Shown piece by piece: positions 18,766-29,317 of a stretch of 64,000 bases of DNA; positions within the stretch are counted from its first letter, which is position 1; the number at the start of each line of letters is the position of its first letter. The translations under genes and the position numbers were made by a program. This DNA is from Pseudidiomarina insulisalsae (GTDB lineage: Bacteria; Pseudomonadota; Gammaproteobacteria; Enterobacterales; Alteromonadaceae): the NCBI RefSeq assembly GCF_003987065.1, contig NZ_PIPY01000010.1, forward strand, positions 1 through 64,000. The letters run 5' to 3'. The notes below the pieces were generated by a model that was not told the DNA's origin, ran no database searches, and worked only from the letters and a program-made list of their open reading frames with translations.

Positions 18766-19812
18766 ATGGATCTTAAAGACTTTACTTTCGAATTACCTGA
18801 CGAGCTGATTGCCCGTTACCCGCAACCTGATCGCAGTGCCAGCCGTATGCTGCGCCTTGATGGCGCCACCGGCGCGGTCGAACATTCTCAGTTTAAAGCC
18901 ATTGTCGATGAACTCGAAGCGGGCGATCTGCTGGTGTTCAACGACACCCGGGTGATTCCGGCGCGACTGCTTGGCGAGAAGGTTTCAGGCGGTAAAGTTG
19001 AAGTGTTGGTTGAGCGCTTGCTCGATGAGCAACGTGTGCTGGCGCATGTACGCAGCAATCGCGCGCCGAAGGCCGGACAAAAGATGTTGCTCGAAGGCGC
19101 CGTCGAGGTGGAAATGATTGCCCGCCAGGGTGCCTTGTTTGAACTGCGTTTTTTAACTGACGCGCCGGTTCTGGAGGTACTTGAGCAGTACGGTCATATG
19201 CCTTTGCCACCCTATATTGATCGACCCGACGAAGCCAGTGATCGTGAGCGCTATCAGACGGTTTATAATAAAAAGCCAGGCGCGGTAGCCGCACCCACAG
19301 CGGGTCTGCATTTTGACGCGCAGATTCTGGCAGCCTTAGAAGCCAAGGGTGTGAAGTTTGCTTACGTCACACTGCATGTGGGGGCGGGTACTTTCCAGCC
19401 GGTGCGTGTCGATAAGATTGAAGAGCATCACATGCATAGCGAGTACGCGGAAGTGCCAGAAGAAACGATTGCCGCCATCGCGGCCACGCGCGCCGCTGGC
19501 AAGCGCGTGGTTGCCGTTGGTACCACTTCAGTGCGTTCGCTCGAGTCGGCAGCACAAGCGGCGCGAGAAAAGGGTGAAACATTGGCGCCGTTTTTCTCTG
19601 ATACCGATATTTTTATCTATCCGGGCTATGAGTTTCAGATAGTGGATGCCATGGTGACTAATTTCCATCTGCCGGAGTCGACGCTGATTATGCTGATATC
19701 AGCTTTCGCAGGACGTGAAAATGTGTTGCATGCCTATGAGCAGGCCATCGCCGAGCGTTATCGCTTCTTTAGTTATGGCGATGCGATGTTTGTGACCCGC
19801 AAACCCAGCTAA
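18766..19812 (+). CDS. queA: S-adenosylmethionine:tRNA ribosyltransferase-isomerase
   Basis: QueA builds epoxyqueuosine on tRNA from the SAM ribosyl group, a late step of queuosine synthesis. The 348-residue protein matches E. coli QueA across its length: [64 protein letters not shown] and [17 protein letters not shown]. An in-frame GTG at 18757 is a weaker start. tgt, the preceding enzyme in the pathway, lies 54 bases downstream, as in most gammaproteobacteria. Confidence 0.97.
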   Translation: MDLKDFTFELPDELIARYPQPDRSASRMLRLDGATGAVEHSQFKAIVDELEAGDLLVFNDTRVIPARLLGEKVSGGKVEVLVERLLDEQRVLAHVRSNRAPKAGQKMLLEGAVEVEMIARQGALFELRFLTDAPVLEVLEQYGHMPLPPYIDRPDEASDRERYQTVYNKKPGAVAAPTAGLHFDAQILAALEAKGVKFAYVTLHVGAGTFQPVRVDKIEEHHMHSEYAEVPEETIAAIAATRAAGKRVVAVGTTSVRSLESAAQAAREKGETLAPFFSDTDIFIYPGYEFQIVDAMVTNFHLPESTLIMLISAFAGRENVLHAYEQAIAERYRFFSYGDAMFVTRKPS

Positions 19813-19851
19813 GGTATACTGTCGCACTCGGACTGTTTTTCCGTGATTTAA

Positions 19852-20982
<1,131 letters not shown>

Positions 20983-21014
20983 TAGCGCATACCGGTAAGA
21001 GTTGATCCCTGCGC

Positions 21015-21662
21015 TTAGGCGGGGATCGCTCTGGCAATGTCAATCACATACGGCTTAATACCGGCAAAGAAGAACTCTACCGCAATCAACATTACAATTA
21101 AGCCCATCAGGCGCATCAGTATTTTACTGCCGCTGCGACCGAGCTTCGCCAGTAACTGACGTCCACTGGCAAGCACCACTGCGGTCAAAGCACATACCAC
21201 GGCAATGGCGATAAACAAGCTGATGGTTGCTGTCGCAGTCGAGGCCGCTGTTTTACTTTCCTGAATAACCAGTATGACCATGGTAATCGCGCCTGGTCCG
21301 GCAATCATCGGAATACCAATGGGCGTGACCGCAACATCGGAGCCAAAGTCACCATCACTTTCGCCGTCAACCCGCTTAGGTACAGTGCGTCCGCGCAGCA
21401 TTTCAAAGCCCATCACGAAGAACAAAATACCACCGGCCACACGCAGTCCGTTCACCGAGATATTAAAAAAGCTGAAAATGACTTCACCGAGCAGCGCAAA
21501 CACAGTCAAGGCGATAAAAGCGGTCACCGCAGCACGCATCGCAACCCAACGCGCGGCTTTTGGCGTCATGGTTTCGGTAAGTGCTATATAAATAGGCACC
21601 GCTGCTACCGGGTTGATCATGGTAAACAGTGAGGTGAACTGGAAAATAAAGGTTTCGAACAT
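21015..21662 (-). CDS. MarC family inner-membrane protein
   Basis: A 215-residue protein with six hydrophobic segments in two related halves, typical of MarC/YchE/YhgN. Conserved family stretches are FTMINPVAAVPIYIALT at the N-terminus, LRVAGGILFFVMGFEMLRG, and TPIGIPMIAGPGAITMVIL at the start of the second half. The function of the family is unknown; the old link to multiple antibiotic resistance was not upheld. It converges on tgt, with a hairpin (GATCCC 21004-21009 / GGGATC 21022-21027) over its stop codon. Confidence 0.9.
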   Translation of the reverse strand: MFETFIFQFTSLFTMINPVAAVPIYIALTETMTPKAARWVAMRAAVTAFIALTVFALLGEVIFSFFNISVNGLRVAGGILFFVMGFEMLRGRTVPKRVDGESDGDFGSDVAVTPIGIPMIAGPGAITMVILVIQESKTAASTATATISLFIAIAVVCALTAVVLASGRQLLAKLGRSGSKILMRLMGLIVMLIAVEFFFAGIKPYVIDIARAIPA

Positions 21663-21745
21663 GCCGGGCTCCGAACCATCAGGGCGATAAGTAGCGGTAT
21701 TGTATCAAGATTTTAAAATGTTGGTAAAAAAACAAAAAAAAGATT

Positions 21746-21774
21746 TTGTGCGACAGCCGTTGGCGCAATAAAAT
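21746..21774 (+). promoter_or_regulatory. probable sigma-70 promoter of the rpsU-dnaG operon
   Basis: TTGTGC (21746-21751) and TAAAAT (21769-21774) are separated by exactly 17 bases. The -10 matches five of six consensus bases; the -35 matches three. It would give a leader of about 270 bases before rpsU. The whole gap 21663-22053 holds this promoter and the structured leader described next; I see no gene in it. Confidence 0.5.
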
Positions 21775-21819
21775 GCCATAATAAGAATTACAAAATTAAT
21801 ACATAAACCATAAAAACCA

Positions 21820-21898
21820 GCTTCTCCACTTTTGGAAGCGGTGACTCAAAAGCATGGATGTCTCGTCACCAGCCTGATACCATGCTTCACCGCTTCCA
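21820..21898 (+). promoter_or_regulatory. structured leader with competing hairpins upstream of rpsU
   Basis: TGGAAGCGGTGA (21833-21844) has its exact complement TCACCGCTTCCA at 21887-21898, and inside it AGCATGG (21851-21857) pairs with CCATGCT (21880-21886). This makes a long hairpin with a six-base bulge. The left arm can instead pair with GCTTCTCCA (21820-21828) or, through GGTGAC (21840-21845), with GTCACC (21865-21870). Such mutually exclusive folds are the layout of a regulatory leader. It lies about 155 bases before rpsU; no T run follows, so premature termination is not obvious. Confidence 0.5.
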
Positions 21899-22053
21899 TC
21901 TCCCTATTTCCTGCCCCCAGAATTAAATTGATCGCAGGCTTTACATCAGGATCTGAAGTCGCTACAATTCAGCACCATTTTTATTCGTCTTGGTCAGAAA
22001 ACGACCAAAGTTTGATAACCAAACAACAGAATTTTCATTGAGGTGAGATTTTA

Positions 22054-22269
22054 ATGCCAGTTGTTAAAGTAAAAGAAAACGAGCCGTTTGACGTAGCGCT
22101 GCGTCGTTTCAAACGTTCTTGCGAAAAAGCGGGCGTACTGTCAGAAGTTCGTCGCCGCGAACACTACGAAAAGCCTACTGCAGAGCGCAAGCGCAAGAAA
22201 GCAGCAGCTGTAAAACGTCACGCGAAGAAGTTGTCGCGCGAGAACGCGCGTCGTACTCGTCTGTACTAA
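22054..22269 (+). CDS. rpsU: 30S ribosomal protein S21
   Basis: A 71-residue, very basic protein identical in length and layout to E. coli S21 ([21 protein letters not shown] at the start, RRTRLY at the end). It takes part in initiation on the 30S subunit. A strong GAGGTGA ribosome site precedes the ATG. It is the first gene of the macromolecular synthesis operon rpsU-dnaG-rpoD; a terminator follows it, which would make S21 more abundant than primase. Confidence 0.98.
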   Translation: MPVVKVKENEPFDVALRRFKRSCEKAGVLSEVRRREHYEKPTAERKRKKAAAVKRHAKKLSRENARRTRLY

Positions 22270-22347
22270 GGCTATTCAGGGCTTCATTTAATAAGCCTAG
22301 CTTTTACATCGCGACTGGTCTCTGAACTAATTCAGTGACAGTATGAG

Positions 22348-22378
22348 AGCCGGAGCAGTTTCCACGCTTCGGCTTTTT
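22348..22378 (+). terminator. internal intrinsic terminator between rpsU and dnaG
   Basis: AGCCGGAGC (22348-22356) pairs with GCTTCGGCT (22366-22374) over nine positions with one G-T pair, loop of nine, followed by a T run (22374-22378). E. coli has a terminator (T1) in the same place, which lowers dnaG expression relative to rpsU; the arrangement is conserved here. Confidence 0.85.
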
Positions 22379-22451
22379 CATTTCTGGAATACAGGGTACA
22401 ATCCTCAGACGATCATCAGTGCCTTGGTAAACGAACGGAACCGCGATATTC

Positions 22452-24203
22452 ATGGCAGGCCTTATCCCAAAAAGCTTTATTCACGATTTGCTCGACCGCG
22501 CTGACGTGGTTGAAGTCGTCGATAGCCGTGTACCGCTGAAAAAGGCCGGGCGTAATTATCAGGCCTGTTGTCCCTTCCATAACGAAAAAACACCTAGTTT
22601 CACTGTTGCCCCCGATAAACAGTTTTATCACTGCTTTGGCTGCGGCGAGCACGGTAATGCCATCGATTTTCTGATGGCCTACGACGGTCTTGAGTTTCCG
22701 GATGCGGTTGAAGAGCTGGCGTCGATGATGGGCGTCGAAGTGCCGCGCGAGACTTCGGCGAACCCGCAGGCTGAAGCACGGAAACGCCAACAGGCGGCCG
22801 ATGACTATCAGCAAATGGAGCGGGCCACCCAGTTTTTCAGTTATCAGCTACGAAAGCACAAAAAAGCCCCGGAAGTCATTGAGTACCTGAAAGGGCGTGG
22901 TTTGAGTGGTGAGATCGTGAAGCAGTTTCAGATTGGCTACGCCCCCGATGGTTGGGATGATCTGCTGAAGTCGCTGGCCAAAGATCAGCGATCACGTGAT
23001 CAACTGGTGGATCTGAAGCTGGTAAACCGCAACGACAATGGCCGTTATTACGACTTTTTTCGCGATCGCATTATGTTTCCTATCCGCGATAGACGCGGAC
23101 GGGTGGTGGGCTTCGGCGGACGCATCATCAGCGGTGATGGACCTAAATACCTGAACTCTCCTGAAACGCGAATTTTCCACAAAGGCCGCGAGCTTTATGG
23201 CTTCTATGAAGTCAAACAAGCACATCGTAGTATTGAACAGGTCGTTATTGTTGAAGGCTACATGGACGTGGTGGCATTGGCGCAGGCGGGGATTGATTTT
23301 GCGGTGGCCTCGTTAGGCACCGCGACCACGACCGAACAGTTGCAAATGCTGTTTCGCGCCACACGCCAGGTGACTTGCTGTTATGATGGTGATCGTGCCG
23401 GCCGTGACGCTGCCTGGCGGGCCCTTGAAAATGCGTTGCCGCTGCTGACCGACGGCTTGCAGCTGAATTTCCTGTTCTTACCCGATGGCGAAGATCCGGA
23501 TAGCCTGGTGCGCCAGGAAGGTGCTGAAGCGTTTAAAGCGCGGCTGGGCGAGGCACAAAGTTTTACCCAGTACTTTTTCGCGCACCTGACCGAGACACTC
23601 GACCTTGCCACAGACAGTGGCCGCGCAATGCTGCTGAGCCAGGCAAAACCGCTAATTGAAAAAGTAGCGAGTGATTACTATCGCGAAGAGCTACTGCAAG
23701 AGCTGGCACGGTTATTACGCCGTGAAGTTTCGCAGGTGGCGGGGCAGATGAAAGCAAAAGCGGCGCCTACCGCGAATCGCGACGAATTAAAAATGACGCC
23801 GATACGGCGCGCTATTGCGCTGTTATTGCAATACCCGCAACTGGGGCAGGAAGTTCCTTTGCACGAAGAATTAGCACAGCTAAAGCTTCCCGGCATTCCA
23901 GTGCTACTAAAACTTCACCGACAAACCCGTGAGCACAGCCTGACCCCGGCGCAATTACTGGAGCAGTGGCGCGGCACCCGCGAAGAGAAGCTTTTGCGTC
24001 AGTTAATGAGTTGGGAGCATCATCTTGAGCAGGATAAAATCAGTCAGGAGTTTTTTGACACCTTCTTGTATTTTATCGATCTGTTCGTCGAGCAGCGCGC
24101 GAACGAACTGTTAGCCAAAGAACGTCAGGCACCTCTGACCGCAGCGGAAAAGCGTGAATATATGGCATTACTGCGACATAAAGCGCAAAAGCACTCTTCG
24201 TAA
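22452..24203 (+). CDS. dnaG: DNA primase
   Basis: DnaG lays down RNA primers at the replication fork. The 583-residue protein has the N-terminal CHC2 zinc finger (Cys40, His43, Cys61, Cys64 in CCPFHNEKTPSF and YHCFGCGEHGN), the catalytic core with FPIRDRRGRVVGFGGR, the TOPRIM domain (VIVEGYMDVVALAQAG, CCYDGDRAGRDAA) and a C-terminal helical domain that contacts the DnaB helicase. No strong ribosome site is visible upstream, fitting the low expression known for this gene. Confidence 0.98.
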   Translation: MAGLIPKSFIHDLLDRADVVEVVDSRVPLKKAGRNYQACCPFHNEKTPSFTVAPDKQFYHCFGCGEHGNAIDFLMAYDGLEFPDAVEELASMMGVEVPRETSANPQAEARKRQQAADDYQQMERATQFFSYQLRKHKKAPEVIEYLKGRGLSGEIVKQFQIGYAPDGWDDLLKSLAKDQRSRDQLVDLKLVNRNDNGRYYDFFRDRIMFPIRDRRGRVVGFGGRIISGDGPKYLNSPETRIFHKGRELYGFYEVKQAHRSIEQVVIVEGYMDVVALAQAGIDFAVASLGTATTTEQLQMLFRATRQVTCCYDGDRAGRDAAWRALENALPLLTDGLQLNFLFLPDGEDPDSLVRQEGAEAFKARLGEAQSFTQYFFAHLTETLDLATDSGRAMLLSQAKPLIEKVASDYYREELLQELARLLRREVSQVAGQMKAKAAPTANRDELKMTPIRRAIALLLQYPQLGQEVPLHEELAQLKLPGIPVLLKLHRQTREHSLTPAQLLEQWRGTREEKLLRQLMSWEHHLEQDKISQEFFDTFLYFIDLFVEQRANELLAKERQAPLTAAEKREYMALLRHKAQKHSS

Positions 24204-24401
24204 AAAGTTGGCGAAATTGCAAAACAATTTGTCAATTTGCCTACCCATCCCAACTGACCCCACGGTTGCCAAATTCCCATAAGCTACTGTTATTATTGTC
24301 TTTAACACATTGATACAAAGTTGGCATTATCTTTGCTTTATTTGCTTAGGTTATAAGGCATACTTCTCCTATCTGACAAATTGAATAAAGGAATTAGCAT
24401 A

Positions 24402-24794
24402 ATGAAAACAATGAAAGCTTTAGCCACTGGCGCGGTACTGCTGACTTCAGTCATGACCCTGCAAGGTTGTCTGATAGTGGCGGACGGGTATTCGGACGAT
24501 GGTGAATACTCTGCAAGTGATTATCGTAAGCTGGAAGAAAAGAACCGCCGAATGATCGCCGCGCTTGATAATCAGGTCACCCTGGACTACGTCCGTAACA
24601 CCATGGGAACGCCGGAATTCGCTGATCGCGTCACGGTTGACGGTGAGCGCTATGACGTACTTTACTATCGGACACAGCGCGTTGAGAGCGACGGCAACAC
24701 CACTCGTGACGAGTGCACACCACTGGTTTTTGAGAACGGTAAACTGGTCGGTACAGGCCAGCTGGCGCTGAAGCGCATCCCACAGCACGACTGA
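24402..24794 (+). CDS. small lipoprotein with BamE/SmpA-like (DUF3192-type) domain
   Basis: A 130-residue protein with a lipoprotein signal peptide ending at LQGC. The mature part has a basic-acidic linker, then VTLDYVRNTMGTPEFADRVTVDGERYDVLYYRT, the helix-turn-strand pattern of SmpA/BamE-like domains; it resembles the DUF3192 group. Probably anchored in an envelope membrane; function unknown. I start at the ATG at 24402, preceded by AAAGGAA. It is inserted between dnaG and rpoD, which are normally adjacent, and has its own terminator-like stem downstream. Confidence 0.75.
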   Translation: MKTMKALATGAVLLTSVMTLQGCLIVADGYSDDGEYSASDYRKLEEKNRRMIAALDNQVTLDYVRNTMGTPEFADRVTVDGERYDVLYYRTQRVESDGNTTRDECTPLVFENGKLVGTGQLALKRIPQHD

Positions 24795-24833
24795 TTAATT
24801 TCTGGCTCAAAACTGCATAATCTGCTACACTAT

Positions 24834-24873
24834 CCGGTCTTAAATTTGATACCTCATTTTAAGACCGGTTTTT
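24834..24873 (+). terminator. strong intrinsic terminator / attenuator 36 bases before rpoD
   Basis: CCGGTCTTAAA (24834-24844) and TTTAAGACCGG (24858-24868) are exact complements around a 13-base loop, followed directly by T5. It ends the lipoprotein transcript. Just before it is an extended -10-like element, TGCTACACT (24823-24831). Only 35 bases lie between the T run and the rpoD ATG, with AGGTGG as its ribosome site and no clear promoter, so rpoD must be reached by read-through or from an unrecognised promoter. Confidence 0.88.
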
Positions 24874-24908
24874 AGTTATCCATTTGAAATCACAGGTGGT
24901 AGATCTGT

Positions 24909-26753
<1,845 letters not shown>

Positions 26754-26781
26754 TTGAGGTCTCGCGGTGTGAACCCGAATA

Positions 26782-26817
26782 AAGCCCCTGCAGCTTGAAG
26801 CTTCAGGGGCTTTTTTA
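26782..26817 (+). terminator. intrinsic terminator after rpoD
   Basis: AAAGCCCCTG (26782-26791) pairs with CAGGGGCTTT (26805-26814), with a short inner AGC/GCT extension, followed by T. It has A and T runs on the two sides. Confidence 0.93.
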
Positions 26818-26885
26818 TAGCCTGTATATGAAAAACGGCGCCAGATTTGTTAAGGTGTGCGTAATTTCGTTGAAAAGGATACTTT

Positions 26886-27680
26886 ATGACCGCACTGGAT
26901 CAGAAAATGACTGATACGCCCAAACCACGTCGGATTATTGATGCGCATTTGCATATCTATAATGACTCTTACCCGCTGATTGAAAATCAGGGGTTTTTGC
27001 CGACGCCTTTTTCGGTTGAGGACTATCAGCATCGCACGCGCGATCTTCCCATCGTGGGTGGTGTGGTGGTGTCGGGTTCGGCTCATGGTTTTGATCAAAA
27101 GTACCTTAAACCGGCACTTGAGCAATTCGGTGATAACTTTGTCGCCGTTACCAACCTGCCAAGCAGCGTATCGGACGAAAAAATATTGTCACTACGCGAC
27201 TTGGGCGTGCGCGGTGTACGCGTCAACCTGAAACGTCGGGTGGTTAGTGGCCTGGACAACCTGGTCGACTTTGGCATGCGCATTTGGGATCTCGCCGGCT
27301 GGCATTTGGAAATGTATGTCGACAGCCGCGAACTTGATGAAATCATCCCGAAACTGGTGAAGCTGCCAAAAGCCTCAGTCGATCACCTTGGCATGGCACG
27401 CTCTGGCGTGTCACAGGTTCAAAGACTTGCTGATGCGGGTGTTCACATTAAAGCCAGTGGCTTTGGCCGCACCGAAGTGAACGTCACAGAAGCAGTGAAG
27501 GTGTTGTACAAGACCAACCCCGACTGCCTGATGTTCGGCACCGACTTGCCGTCAAACCGCGCCGAGCGACCGTTCAACATTAGCGATATCACCACCGTCG
27601 CCCAGGCACTGGACGACGAAGACGCCATCGACAAAGTTTTCGCGCGCAACGCCGCCGAATTCTACAACCTGAAACTGTAA
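26886..27680 (+). CDS. amidohydrolase-2 family metal-dependent hydrolase
   Basis: A 264-residue TIM-barrel protein of the amidohydrolase-2 family. The N-terminal metal motif is IIDAHLHIY, a mid-barrel histidine is in ASVDHLGMAR, and the C-terminal catalytic aspartate is in MFGTDLPSNR. Relatives act on lactones, pyrones and carboxylated rings (2-pyrone-4,6-dicarboxylate hydrolase type); the substrate here is unknown. AAAGGA lies before the ATG at 26886. It is a single gene between the rpoD terminator and the tRNA promoter. Confidence 0.82.
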   Translation: MTALDQKMTDTPKPRRIIDAHLHIYNDSYPLIENQGFLPTPFSVEDYQHRTRDLPIVGGVVVSGSAHGFDQKYLKPALEQFGDNFVAVTNLPSSVSDEKILSLRDLGVRGVRVNLKRRVVSGLDNLVDFGMRIWDLAGWHLEMYVDSRELDEIIPKLVKLPKASVDHLGMARSGVSQVQRLADAGVHIKASGFGRTEVNVTEAVKVLYKTNPDCLMFGTDLPSNRAERPFNISDITTVAQALDDEDAIDKVFARNAAEFYNLKL

Positions 27681-27698
27681 AAACAGCCCTGCGGGGTC

Positions 27699-27727
27699 AT
27701 GACAAGCGGGCAGAAATTTCATATACT
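27699..27727 (+). promoter_or_regulatory. sigma-70 promoter of tRNA-Ile2
   Basis: ATGACA (27699-27704) and TATACT (27722-27727) with a 17-base spacer, both matching five of six consensus bases. The sequence after the -10 (TTGCGCCCGC) is a GC-rich discriminator as expected for a stringently controlled stable-RNA promoter. AAGCGGGC (27704-27711) and GCCCGCTT (27731-27738) are complementary, so the same DNA could also form a terminator for the amidohydrolase gene. Confidence 0.8.
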
Positions 27728-27756
27728 TGCGCCCGCTTTTGCATTCCTTCCAAAAT

Positions 27757-27832
27757 GGCCCCTTAGCTCAGTGGTTAGAGCAGCCGACTCATAATCGGTT
27801 GGTCCCCAGTTCAAATCTGGGAGGGGCCACCA
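27757..27832 (+). tRNA. ileX: tRNA-Ile2 (anticodon CAT, lysidine type)
   Basis: A 76-base tRNA with CCA encoded. The acceptor stem GGCCCCT pairs with AGGGGCC. The anticodon stem CCGA/TCGG closes the loop CTCATAA with CAT at 27790-27792. The body matches E. coli ileX/ileY almost throughout, including the acceptor stem and D-arm, and differs from elongator tRNA-Met (GGCTACG acceptor). The C34 is therefore expected to be converted to lysidine by TilS so that it reads AUA. In E. coli ileX also lies near rpoD. Confidence 0.95.
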
Positions 27833-27985
27833 ATAAAGTCATTAAGTTACGGTATTTCTTGAGCCTTTGAAGGTGCAATCTCCGTGCTCCCGCTCTTGGT
27901 ATATTAGCAGGCTCGTCCAAATAGGAAATTTATTAAGACCTGTCCTATACTTTTTGAAAGTCGAGCGAGCACAGGGATATTAACG

Positions 27986-29317
27986 ATGAACGATGAGACC
28001 CAGGCCAGCAGCGGCAAAAAAAAGATCTTCGTCGTCGGTGCCGACGACTACAATCTCTCCCTGATCGAGAAAATCCCAGGCTCGGAGAACTGGGAACTGA
28101 TCCGTACACTTGAATATTCTGACGTTCAGCCAGCCAGCGGCCGCATCGATTTCGACGAGCTTTATGAGCATGCCAGATCCATTATCGACGCGCATGGCGG
28201 CAAGCCAGATGCGATCATCGGCTATCTGGATTTTCCCGTGACCTCGCTCGTTTCGTTGCTGCGGCGCGACTACGCAATGCCGGGTGCTAGTCCCGAAGCG
28301 GTCGCGAAATGCGAGCACAAGTACTGGGCACGCCTGAAGGAGAAAGAGGCCTTTCCCGATGGCACACCCGAGGTGCGTGCCATCAATCCCTTCGATCCGG
28401 AAAATGCCAAGAAAGAGGCGCCGGACTATCCGTTTTGGCTCAAACCGGTCAAAGGTCACTCCTCCGTGCTCGGATTTCTGGTCGAGGACGAGGAAGAATT
28501 CGATGAGGCGTTGCACGCCTGTCGCCAGAAGATTCATCTGATCGGCGAGCCTTTCAACGCTTTCCTGGACAAGCTTGAGGACCGCAGCGAGATCGACGGT
28601 ATCGACGGTAATTTCGCCGTGGCCGAACAACTCATTTCGGCCAAGCGGCAGTTCACGTTGGAAGGCTATGTCTGGCAGGGCGAAACTAGGATCTACGGCG
28701 CGGTGGAATCCCTGCGCGAGGGCGAGCACGCGTCCAGCTTCTCGCGCTATCAGTATCCCGCCGATTTGCCCGAAGAGGTCATCGAGCGCGCCACCGAGAT
28801 CACCGGCAAGATGATGACGGCGATCGGCTATGACGGCTCACCGTTCAATGTCGAATTCTTCTATGATCCCGAAAGCGGCGACCTGCATCTGCTCGAAATC
28901 AACGCCCGAATCTCGAAGTCCCACTCTCCGTTATTCCACATGGTTGACGGCGCGGCTCACCAGAAGGTGGCTATCGAGCTGTCGATGGGGCTCGAGCCGG
29001 ACATGCCTCATCGCGAAGGAAAAGACGCCATCGCGGGCAAATTCATGCTGAGAAGCTTCGAGGCCGATGGCATTGTTAAGCGCGTGCCCAGCTCCGAAGA
29101 GATCGCAGAATTGAAACGCATCCTGCCCGATTTTGATGCGAACGTTCTTGTCGAGAAGGATCAGCGTCTCTCTGACATGTTTTTCCAGGACAGTTATTCG
29201 TACGAGCTTGCCGACATTTTCCTCGGCGGTGACGACAAGGACATGCTGGAGGATGCGTATAACCGGATCCTGGCTTCGCTTCCCATTTACATTCAACCGC
29301 TCCCCGAGAAAGTATGA
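27986..29317 (+). CDS. ATP-grasp ligase of unknown substrate, paired with a CocE/NonD hydrolase
   Basis: A 443-residue ATP-grasp enzyme. A pre-ATP-grasp Rossmann part (KKIFVVGADDYNLSLI ... GYLDFPVTSLVSLL) is followed by KCEHKYWAR, the ATP-binding lysine strand in PFWLKPVKGHSSVLGFLV, a second strand in AEQLISAKRQFTLEGYVW, and the metal-binding NVEFFYDPESGDLHLLEIN. This is the carboxylate-amine ligase fold; the amine and acid substrates are unknown. The downstream hydrolase gene overlaps its stop by four bases (ATGA). Codons end in C or G more often than in flanking genes, suggesting transfer. A -10-like TATACT lies at 27946-27951. Confidence 0.82.
   Translation: MNDETQASSGKKKIFVVGADDYNLSLIEKIPGSENWELIRTLEYSDVQPASGRIDFDELYEHARSIIDAHGGKPDAIIGYLDFPVTSLVSLLRRDYAMPGASPEAVAKCEHKYWARLKEKEAFPDGTPEVRAINPFDPENAKKEAPDYPFWLKPVKGHSSVLGFLVEDEEEFDEALHACRQKIHLIGEPFNAFLDKLEDRSEIDGIDGNFAVAEQLISAKRQFTLEGYVWQGETRIYGAVESLREGEHASSFSRYQYPADLPEEVIERATEITGKMMTAIGYDGSPFNVEFFYDPESGDLHLLEINARISKSHSPLFHMVDGAAHQKVAIELSMGLEPDMPHREGKDAIAGKFMLRSFEADGIVKRVPSSEEIAELKRILPDFDANVLVEKDQRLSDMFFQDSYSYELADIFLGGDDKDMLEDAYNRILASLPIYIQPLPEKV

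Noticed and set aside
21832-22041. 69-codon frame upstream of rpsU
   Set aside because: It starts with TTG without a ribosome site and runs through the hairpin arms; composition is not protein-like. The region is better read as a leader.
27757-27832. tRNA with CAT anticodon read as elongator tRNA-Met
   Set aside because: The acceptor stem and body match the lysidine-type tRNA-Ile2 (ileX/ileY), not tRNA-Met or initiator tRNA.
27980-28729. 249-codon antisense frame over the ATP-grasp gene
   Set aside because: GC-rich codon bias of the real gene opens the opposite frame; the plus-strand frame has all ATP-grasp motifs.
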